Part shown: piece by piece, positions 5,407 to 11,101 of the stretch
How the letters are laid out: each line of letters starts with the position of its first letter
Numbering within the stretch: position 1 is the first letter of the stretch
Origin: Gammaproteobacteria bacterium
Lineage (GTDB): Bacteria; Pseudomonadota; Gammaproteobacteria; HK1
Length of the DNA: 11,101 bases
Direction: 5' to 3'
NCBI GenBank assembly: GCA_022822245.1
Contig: JAJECB010000410.1
Location: 1 to 11,101 of the forward strand
The notes under the pieces: model-generated
The model's database searches: none
What the model was told of the DNA's origin: nothing
Seen by the model: only the letters and a program-made list of their open reading frames with translations
Program-made: the position numbers and the translations under genes

Positions 5407-6069
5407 ATGAAGGAAATCGACGGGCAGCAGGACTACTACGACAGCATCGGCTTCAGCGAGCGGCTCGGCTTCGGCGAGCGGCCGGCGGTGCTCGTCATCG
5501 ACATGTGCCGCGGGATCACCGAGCGGGGCTACGGCATGTTCATCGACATGGATGAGCACATCCCGCGGATCCAGGCGATCCTCGCCGCGGCCCGGGCCGC
5601 CGGGGCGCCGGTCGTGTTCACCACCGTGGCCTTCCATCCGGACCTCGCCGACGCGGGAATGTTCGGCCGCAAGGCGCGCCTCGTGCGCGACCTCGTCCAC
5701 GGCTCCGAGCGGGTGGAGATCGATCTCCGCCTCCCCGTGGAGGACTCCGACCACCTGCTCGTCAAGAAGATGCCGAGCGCGTTCCACGGCACTCACCTGC
5801 ACGCCATGCTCACCGGGCTCGGGGTGGACACCACCATCGTGGTCGGCAACTCGACGAGCGGCTGCGTCCGGGCCACCGCCTGCGACGCGATCTCGAACGG
5901 TTTTCGGCCCATCGTTCCCAAGGACTGCGTGGCCGACCGCGTGCCGCTCTCGCACGAGGTGAACCTCTTCGACATCGACGCCAAGTACGCGGACGTGGTG
6001 ACGAGCGAGGAGGTGCTCGCCTATCTCGCCCGTGTCGCGGGCCCTGCCCGTGCCCGCGCGGTCGGCTGA
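5407..6069 (+). CDS. Isochorismatase-family cysteine hydrolase (N-carbamoylsarcosine/maleamate amidohydrolase-like)
   Basis: The protein has 220 residues from the ATG at 5407, chosen because GGGAGG (5391-5396) lies 10 bases upstream; the in-frame ATG at 5386 lacks such a site. It has the catalytic triad of the family: Asp32 in AVLVIDMC, Lys120 (or K121) in VKKMPSAFHGT, and nucleophilic Cys153 in GNSTSGCVRATACDA. The GFGERPAVLVID opening and the SGCVRATACDAISNGFRP block recall N-carbamoylsarcosine amidase and maleamate amidohydrolase more than isochorismatase or nicotinamidase. These enzymes hydrolyse an amide or carbamoyl group and release ammonia (and CO2 for carbamoyl substrates). It is cytosolic. 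It sits 28 bases before the ABC importer binding protein and probably starts that operon, so it likely acts on the imported compound or a product of it. Confidence 0.88.
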   Translation: MKEIDGQQDYYDSIGFSERLGFGERPAVLVIDMCRGITERGYGMFIDMDEHIPRIQAILAAARAAGAPVVFTTVAFHPDLADAGMFGRKARLVRDLVHGSERVEIDLRLPVEDSDHLLVKKMPSAFHGTHLHAMLTGLGVDTTIVVGNSTSGCVRATACDAISNGFRPIVPKDCVADRVPLSHEVNLFDIDAKYADVVTSEEVLAYLARVAGPARARAVG

Positions 6070-6097
6070 ATCCACCACCATCGAAAGGACGAACAAC

Positions 6098-7675
6098 ATG
6101 AAGCACTCTCCATCCCTTGCCACCCGGGTACGGGCGGGGCGCGTCTCCCGCCGCCGGCTCCTCTCGCTCGCCGCCGGCGCGGTCCTCACCGCGGGCATCA
6201 TCGGCGGCGGCGTACCCGTCGATGCGGCGGCGGCGGAGCTCCGGGTCCGGATCGGTTCCGACATCGGGGTCCTCGATCCGGCCACCATCTTCGGCATCGA
6301 GAACCAGACCGTCGCCGGGCACATCTACAACGGGCTCGTGAAGTACGACCAGGCGACGAACGAGATCCGTCCGGACCTCGCCACCGAGTGGAGCGTCTCG
6401 GACGACGGCACCGCCTACACCTTCAAGCTCCGCGACGGGGTCATGTGGCACAAGGGCTACGGGATGCTCACCGCCGACGACGTCAAGTTCTCCCTGGAGC
6501 GGGTCCTCGATCCGGCCACCAACAGCCGCTACCGGGGCCAGCTCGCGGGGGTTGCGTCCGTCGATGCGCCGGACCCGCTCACCGTCGTCGTCAACCTCGA
6601 ATCCCCCAACGCGGGGCTTCTCAACAAGCTCACCGCGTTCAACCAGGGCTGGATCGCCTCGCGCAAGGCGGTGACCGAGATCGGCGAAGAGCAGCACAAG
6701 CTGAACCCGATCGGCACCGGTCCCTTCATGTTCGATAGCTGGACGGCCGGCAGCCAGGCCCGGATCGTGGCCAACCCGGACTACTTCGGGGGCGCCCCGG
6801 CGGTAGATTCGGTGGTGTTCCGGATCATCAAGGACGAGACCGCGGCCGCCATCGCCCTCGAGAACGGCGAGATCGACATCTTCTTCGCGCTCCAGCAGCC
6901 GCCCGTCATCGACCGGCTGCGCAGCGCGGACGGGGTCACCGTGCTCGACCGCCCGGCCAACCACACCATCAACCTCGTCATGAACGCCACCGTCGAGCCG
7001 CTCGGCGACGTGCGGGTGCGGAAAGCCATCGCCTACGGGATCAACCGCCAGGCGATCATCGACGGCTATTTCAAGGGCACCAAGGCGACCGGGCACAGCG
7101 TGCTCACCTCGTCGTTCCCGCAGTACTCGGAAGATGTGCCGCAGTATCCGCATGACCCGGAGAAGGCGAAGGCGCTCCTCGCCGAGGCGGGGGCGGAAGG
7201 CTTCACCCTCGAGCTCGTGACGGTGGGCCTGAGCCCCTACGACCAGCTCGTCGTCCCGATGGCAAGCGATCTCGAGAAGGTCGGGATCAAGACCAAGATC
7301 ACGGTGCTGGAGCGCGGCGCCTACCTCCAGGCCCGCACCAAGGGCGACATCATGACCTGCATCACCGGCGTGGTCGGTCCGCCGGACCCCGATTCGCCCC
7401 TCGTGACCCTGTACGCGACCAAGTCGTTCCCGCCCGGGCTCAACACCGCCCGCTACGACCAGGTGGACGACATGCTCGCGAGCGCCGCGGCAGAGCAGGA
7501 CGAGGCCGCCCGCAACGGCATCTATCGGGACATCCTGGCCAAGACCATGGAGGACGTCCCGGTGCTGCCCCTCTATGCGGACCGGCTGTTCCTTGCCCAC
7601 GGCAACCACGTGAAGGGGCTGGTGCAAAACTCCCTCTTCACCGTCAACGTCGACGGCGTGTCGCTCGCGGAGTAG
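6098..7675 (+). CDS. ABC transporter solute-binding protein, family 5 (peptide/opine/nickel type), Tat-exported
   Basis: The 525-residue periplasmic binding protein supplies substrate to the permease and ATPase genes that follow. The N-terminus carries a twin-arginine signal, S17-R18-R19-R20-L21-L22, then a hydrophobic stretch LAAGAVLTAGIIGGG and a likely cut near DAAAA-ELRV; there is no lipobox cysteine. The mature part has SBP_bac_5 features: NGLVKYDQATNEIRPDLATEWSV, TFKLRDGVMWH with GYGMLTADDVKFSLERVLDP, LNPIGTGPFMF, and VRKAIAYGINRQAII. Members bind di- or oligopeptides, opines, nickel or other small cations, so the family alone does not give the ligand. ATG 6098 is preferred, with AAAGGA near 6083-6089, because the longer frame start at 6032 lies inside the upstream gene and would bury the signal peptide. 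Confidence 0.93.
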   Translation: MKHSPSLATRVRAGRVSRRRLLSLAAGAVLTAGIIGGGVPVDAAAAELRVRIGSDIGVLDPATIFGIENQTVAGHIYNGLVKYDQATNEIRPDLATEWSVSDDGTAYTFKLRDGVMWHKGYGMLTADDVKFSLERVLDPATNSRYRGQLAGVASVDAPDPLTVVVNLESPNAGLLNKLTAFNQGWIASRKAVTEIGEEQHKLNPIGTGPFMFDSWTAGSQARIVANPDYFGGAPAVDSVVFRIIKDETAAAIALENGEIDIFFALQQPPVIDRLRSADGVTVLDRPANHTINLVMNATVEPLGDVRVRKAIAYGINRQAIIDGYFKGTKATGHSVLTSSFPQYSEDVPQYPHDPEKAKALLAEAGAEGFTLELVTVGLSPYDQLVVPMASDLEKVGIKTKITVLERGAYLQARTKGDIMTCITGVVGPPDPDSPLVTLYATKSFPPGLNTARYDQVDDMLASAAAEQDEAARNGIYRDILAKTMEDVPVLPLYADRLFLAHGNHVKGLVQNSLFTVNVDGVSLAE

Positions 7676-7700
7676 CCGCCCCCGGATAGCCGTCTTCGGT

Positions 7701-7744
7701 GGCGGCCCCCGGACCCGGACCCCCGGGGCGGGGTGGGGGCCGCC
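7701..7744 (+). terminator. Large intercistronic hairpin between binding protein and permease genes
   Basis: GGCGGCCCCC (7701-7710) pairs perfectly with GGGGGCCGCC (7735-7744), and ACCC (7713-7716) with GGGT (7731-7734) continues the stem inward past a two-base bulge. It begins 26 bases after the binding-protein stop and ends 10 bases before the ribosome binding site of the permease. Such structures commonly act as 3' stabilisers or partial terminators that keep binding protein in excess over membrane components; that role here is inferred. Confidence 0.6.
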
Positions 7745-7765
7745 GCCCGGTTCGAGGAACCGCCG

Positions 7766-8707
7766 ATGCCGCGCTACGTAGTGCGCAGGCTCCTCCTGAT
7801 GTGCGTCACGGTGATCGGTCTCGTCACCGTGGTGTTCTTCCTGCTGCGTGCGATCCCCGGCGACCCGGCGACCTACATGCTGGGCGACTACGCCACCGAA
7901 GAGTCGGTGGCGGCGCTCAAGAAGCAGCTCGGCCTCGACCGCCCGGTATACGTTCAGTACACGGGCTTCGTGGCGCGGGCCCTCACCGGTGATCTCGGCA
8001 ACTCGGTGGTCACCGGGCAGCCGGCGTTCGGCGAGGTGTTGTCGAGCCTCCCCTGGTCGGCGGCGCTCGCCGTCAGCGGCATCGTCATCGCGGTGCTCGC
8101 CGGCGTCCCGCTCGGGGTCATCTCCGCCGTTCGCCAGGGCACCTTCGCGGACCTCTTCGTCATGCTGGGCGCCCTGGTGGGGATCTCGTTCCCCGTCTTC
8201 TGGGTGGGGCTCGTGTGCATCCTGCTGCTCGCCCACGAGGTGAGGCTGTTCCCGGCCCTCGGGGCGTCGTCATCGGAGGACCTGCTCACCCAGCTCCATC
8301 ACCTGGCCCTGCCGGCGCTGGTGCTCGGCTTCTCGGTGGCCGCGTACATCGCGCGCCTCACCCGCTCCGCCATGCTCGAGGTGCTGGGCCAGGACTACGT
8401 GCGGGTGGCCCGGGCGATGGGGGTCTCGGAGCGGCGAATCGTGTACTGGCTCGCGCTCCGCAACGCCCTCATCCCGGTGCTCGCGGTGATCGGGGTCACC
8501 TTCGCCTGGTCGCTCGGGAGCGCGATCCTCGTCGAGGCGGTGTTCAGCCGGCCGGGCCTCGGGTCCATGATCCTCAAGGCGGTCTTCGCCCGCGACTACC
8601 AGCTCGTGCAGGCGGGGGTGCTCGTGCTGGCCGGCGCGGTGGTGATCGTGAACACCACCCTGGACGTGGTCTACGGCCTGGTCGATCCCCGGGTGAGCGT
8701 GTCGTGA
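7766..8707 (+). CDS. ABC transporter permease, DppB/OppB type
   Basis: This 313-residue inner-membrane protein is one half of the translocation channel. The first membrane segment is LLLMCVTVIGLVTVVFFLL, followed by the typical RAIPGDPATYMLG and the periplasmic KKQLGLDRPVYVQY-TGFVARALTGDLGNS block, then five further hydrophobic segments. The cytoplasmic EAA-like loop that docks the ATPase reads DYVRVARAMGVSERRIVYWLAL followed by RNALIPV. The C-terminus has SRPGLGSMILKAVFARDYQLVQAG and YGLVDPRV, both standard for the family. ATG 7766 is chosen over 7733 because GAGGA (7754-7758) precedes it by seven bases and homologous proteins start at MxRYxxRRLL. The next gene begins inside its stop codon. 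Confidence 0.94.
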   Translation: MPRYVVRRLLLMCVTVIGLVTVVFFLLRAIPGDPATYMLGDYATEESVAALKKQLGLDRPVYVQYTGFVARALTGDLGNSVVTGQPAFGEVLSSLPWSAALAVSGIVIAVLAGVPLGVISAVRQGTFADLFVMLGALVGISFPVFWVGLVCILLLAHEVRLFPALGASSSEDLLTQLHHLALPALVLGFSVAAYIARLTRSAMLEVLGQDYVRVARAMGVSERRIVYWLALRNALIPVLAVIGVTFAWSLGSAILVEAVFSRPGLGSMILKAVFARDYQLVQAGVLVLAGAVVIVNTTLDVVYGLVDPRVSVS

Positions 8708-9609
8708 ACGCGGCCGCCTCTCCGGCCGCGACCGCCGCCCGGCGAGCGCGCCGCGAGCGAGGCCGGGCGGTGCTGCGCTACCTCCGTCATCCCGGGTTCT
8801 GCACGGGTTCGGTCATCCTGCTCGCGCTGTGCATCGTCGCGCTGGCCGCCCCGCAGCTCGCACCCCATCCGCCGACCGAAGCCGACCTCATGCGCACCCT
8901 GGCACATCCGTCCGCGGCGCACTGGCTCGGGACCGACCAGTACGGGCGCGACGTGCTCTCGCGGCTCATCTTTGGCGCCCGCATCTCGATCTACGTCGCG
9001 CTCTCGGTGGTCGTGCTGTCGCTTACCTTCGGGTCGATCCTCGGCGCGGTCGCCGGCTACGCGGGGGGCTGGCTCGACCGCTTCCTGATGGTGGGCAACG
9101 ACATCCTGCTCGCGTTCCCCGGGTTCCTCCTCGCCCTCGCGCTGGTGGCGGCGCGGGGCTCGACCCTGGAGAACGTGATCCTCGCCGTCGCCATCGCCTA
9201 CACCCCGCGGGTGGCGGCGGTGATGCGCTCGGTGGTCCTCACCATCCGGCCGCGACCGTTCATCGAGGCCTCCCAGGCGATCGGCATGGGATCGTTCCGG
9301 GTGCTGTGGCGGCACGTGCTCCCGAACAGCCTTCCGCCCGTCATCGTCGTCACTACCGTGAGCGCCGCGACCGCGATCCTCGCCGAAGCGGGGCTCAGCT
9401 TCCTCGGTCTCGGCGTCCAGCCGCCGACCGCCACCTGGGGCAACGTCATCTCGGACGGCCAGGGCTACATCATCTCGAACCCCCTCATCTCGGTGTCCGC
9501 GGGCCTTTGCATCGCGATCACGGTGGTCGCCCTCAACCTGCTCGGCGACGGGCTCCGCGACACCCTCGACCCGCAGATGCGCCGCTACACGAGCAGCCGG
9601 ATGCTGTGA
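8704..9609 (+). CDS. ABC transporter permease, DppC/OppC type
   Basis: This 301-residue protein is the partner of the upstream permease. The GTG at 8704 overlaps the previous stop as GTGA, so translation is probably coupled. A basic N-terminus (ARRARRERGRAVLRYLRHPG) precedes the first membrane helix. The OppC signature HWLGTDQYGRDVLSRLIFGAR is intact, and the EAA loop reads FIEASQAIGMGSFRVLWRHV followed by LPNS. The C-terminal part has EAGLSFLGLGVQPPTATWGN and LNLLGDGLRDTLDPQMRR, typical of permeases for dipeptides, nickel or similar solutes. Length is normal and nothing is missing. Confidence 0.94.
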   Translation: MNAAASPAATAARRARRERGRAVLRYLRHPGFCTGSVILLALCIVALAAPQLAPHPPTEADLMRTLAHPSAAHWLGTDQYGRDVLSRLIFGARISIYVALSVVVLSLTFGSILGAVAGYAGGWLDRFLMVGNDILLAFPGFLLALALVAARGSTLENVILAVAIAYTPRVAAVMRSVVLTIRPRPFIEASQAIGMGSFRVLWRHVLPNSLPPVIVVTTVSAATAILAEAGLSFLGLGVQPPTATWGNVISDGQGYIISNPLISVSAGLCIAITVVALNLLGDGLRDTLDPQMRRYTSSRML

Positions 9610-10697
9610 ACGGGCCAGGACAGGACGACGGGCCGGGAGCGTCCCCGGCCGCGCTCTCGACCGATCCGGTGCTGCGGGTGGGGGGGCTGCGCACCGTGTT
9701 CCCCGGCGAGGACGGCGCCATCACGGTGGTCGACGGGGTAGACGTTGCCGTGGGTCGCGGCGAGACGCTCGCGGTGGTCGGCGAGTCGGGCTCCGGGAAG
9801 ACCATGACCTTTCTCTCGGTGCTGGGACTCCTGCCCCCGGGCGGTCGGGTGACGGAAGGAGAGGTGTGGTTCGACGGCCGGGACCTCACCCGGCTCGACC
9901 CCGCCGCGATGCGCGCGATCCGGGGCGCGCAGATCGCGATGGTGTTCCAGGACCCCCTCACGTCCCTCAATCCCGTGTTCACGGTGGGTGACCAGTTGGT
10001 CACCGTGATCCGGGCCCATGGCTCCGTCGGAAAGGCCGACGCGCGGGCGCGAGCCGTCGAGCTGCTCGAACGGGTCCACATTCCGCACCCGGGAGAGCGG
10101 GTCGACGCCTATCCGCACCAGCTCTCGGGGGGCATGCGCCAGCGGGTGCTCATCGCCATGGCCATCGCGTTCGGGCCGAAGATCCTGATCGCGGACGAGC
10201 CGACCACCGCCCTCGACGTCACCGTGCAGGCGCAGATCCTGGAGTTGCTGGAGGAGCTGAAGGCGGAGCTCGGGATGGGGATGGTCCTCATCAGCCACGA
10301 TCTCGGCCTCGTCGCGACCCACGCGGACCGGGTGGCGGTGATGTACGCCGGGCGGGTGGTGGAGACCTCGCCCTTGTCGAGGGGGTTCGGGCAGTCGAGG
10401 CACCCCTACACGCGTTCCCTCTACCGCAGCATCCCCCGGCTGGACACGGAACCGGAAAGCCGGCTGAGCGCCATCGAGGGTCAGCCCCCCGACCTCGCCC
10501 GGCTGCCGGAGGGCTGTGCCTTCGAACCGCGCTGTTTCCTCGGGCGGGGGCGTGACGACTGCCGGCACGTCCGCCCGGCGCTCGAGCCGGTCGGCGAGGA
10601 CGGGTCGTTCAGCGCGTGCCCGCATTGGCGGCGGTTGCCCATGGGCCCGGAGAGCGATGGCGCTCGGCCCGAGGCGGGCGGACGAACGCCCGCGTGA
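9606..10697 (+). CDS. ABC transporter ATP-binding protein, DppD/OppD type
   Basis: The protein has 363 residues from the GTG at 9606, which overlaps the permease stop as GTGA. Walker A is GESGSGKT (59-66), the Q-loop is in [16 protein letters not shown], the ABC signature is LSGGMRQR (173-180), Walker B is ILIADEP with D197-E198, and the H-loop is LISHDLG. The C-terminal oligopeptide/dipeptide extension carries the four-cysteine pattern CAFEPRC...C...C seen in this subfamily. It hydrolyses ATP at the cytoplasmic face to drive import, as a heterodimer with the next gene product. The open frame extends far upstream but that part runs antiphase through the permease gene and is not coding. Confidence 0.94.
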   Translation: MNGPGQDDGPGASPAALSTDPVLRVGGLRTVFPGEDGAITVVDGVDVAVGRGETLAVVGESGSGKTMTFLSVLGLLPPGGRVTEGEVWFDGRDLTRLDPAAMRAIRGAQIAMVFQDPLTSLNPVFTVGDQLVTVIRAHGSVGKADARARAVELLERVHIPHPGERVDAYPHQLSGGMRQRVLIAMAIAFGPKILIADEPTTALDVTVQAQILELLEELKAELGMGMVLISHDLGLVATHADRVAVMYAGRVVETSPLSRGFGQSRHPYTRSLYRSIPRLDTEPESRLSAIEGQPPDLARLPEGCAFEPRCFLGRGRDDCRHVRPALEPVGEDGSFSACPHWRRLPMGPESDGARPEAGGRTPA

Positions 10698-11101
10698 GCG
10701 CCCCGGAGCGGACGCCGGGTGAGGCAGCGCCGCTCCTGGAGGTGCGCGACCTCCGGAAGGTGTTCGCGTCGGGCGGCTGGCTCGCGGGCGGGCGCAGGGT
10801 CCGGGTCCACGCGGTGGACACGGTGTCGTTCATCCTTCGCTCCGGCGAGACCCTCGGGCTGGTGGGCGAGACCGGCAGCGGCAAGAGCACCGTCGGCCGC
10901 CTCGTCCTTCGCCTCGTCGAGCCGACGGCGGGCCGGATCCGGCTCGACGGCGAGGACCTCACCGCGCTCTCGAAACGCGAGATGCGGCGCCGGCGTCGCG
11001 AGGTGCAGATGGTGTTCCAGGATCCGTACGGCTCCCTCGACCCGAGGATGAAGGTGGGCGCCCTGGTGGCCGAGCCGATGGTCGTGCACGGAACCTGGCG
11101 G
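10694..11101 (+). CDS. ABC transporter ATP-binding protein, DppF/OppF type, cut by right edge
   Basis: The frame from GTG 10694 is open to the window end and gives the first 136 residues. The start again overlaps the preceding stop as GTGA. The fragment contains [11 protein letters not shown], an insert before the core strand ([17 protein letters not shown]), Walker A GETGSGKS (58-65), the [21 protein letters not shown] region, and the Q-loop [17 protein letters not shown] (Q109). The PYGSLDPRM form of the Q-loop is characteristic of the DppF/OppF subunit as opposed to DppD. Signature and Walker B lie beyond the window. It completes the two-ATPase set of the importer. Confidence 0.92.
   Translation, partial: MSAPERTPGEAAPLLEVRDLRKVFASGGWLAGGRRVRVHAVDTVSFILRSGETLGLVGETGSGKSTVGRLVLRLVEPTAGRIRLDGEDLTALSKREMRRRRREVQMVFQDPYGSLDPRMKVGALVAEPMVVHGTWR

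Noticed and set aside
5810..8236. 808-codon open frame on the minus strand
   Set aside because: It lies opposite the binding protein and permease genes, which have full family motifs. Its composition (His/Asp/Arg/Glu-rich) fits an antisense artefact of GC-biased codons.
8829..9605. N-terminal extension of the first ATPase frame through the second permease gene
   Set aside because: The sequence is antiphase to the permease; the ATPase family begins shortly before the Walker A strand, matching the GTG at 9606.
1..11101. CRISPR array, tRNA, rRNA, insertion sequence or phage attachment site
   Set aside because: No regularly spaced repeats, transposase frame, terminal inverted repeats, or tRNA-like cloverleaf sequence was seen on either strand.

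Overview
The window is a very GC-rich piece of bacterial chromosome with tightly packed genes, Shine-Dalgarno sites of the GAGGA type and frequent GTG starts. Gene content (AMP-dependent acyl-CoA ligase, MFS carrier, DUF1989 protein, Dpp/Opp-type ABC importer) and codon bias suggest a high-GC proteobacterium or a similar Gram-negative, but no marker gene is present to fix the taxon.

Left part (1-3303): the C-terminal end of a plus-strand ureohydrolase (agmatinase/arginase superfamily) runs in from the left edge. It converges on a minus-strand pair, an MFS carrier (2026-3303) followed by an acyl-CoA/carboxylate-CoA ligase (168-1892). Together these look like uptake and CoA activation of a carboxylic acid. 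A non-coding divergent region (3304-3672) follows.

Middle part (3673-5275), plus strand: a DUF1989 (urea carboxylase-associated family) protein, a terminator-like hairpin, and then a gene that ordinary ORF calling would truncate. It starts at ATG 4511 behind a good Shine-Dalgarno site, encodes a glutaredoxin-type N-terminal domain fused to a DinB-like helical bundle, and is interrupted only by a TGA at 4547-4549. That TGA sits exactly where the first cysteine of the CxxC redox motif should be (U-T-S-C), and an 8-bp hairpin with a GUG loop lies downstream at the spacing expected for a bacterial SECIS. The best reading is a selenocysteine-containing glutaredoxin-DinB fusion, the most interesting item in the window.

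Right part (5407-11101), plus strand: an isochorismatase-fold cysteine hydrolase resembling N-carbamoylsarcosine/maleamate amidohydrolases, then a complete Dpp/Opp-type importer: Tat-exported solute-binding protein, two permeases and two ATPases, the last cut by the right edge. A large hairpin separates the binding protein from the permeases. The permease and ATPase genes are chained by three consecutive GTGA stop/start overlaps.

Taken together, the ureohydrolase, DUF1989 protein, carbamoyl-amidohydrolase-like enzyme and Dpp-type importer suggest uptake and stepwise breakdown of a guanidino, ureido or other nitrogen-rich small molecule. This functional link is inference from gene families and neighbourhood only.
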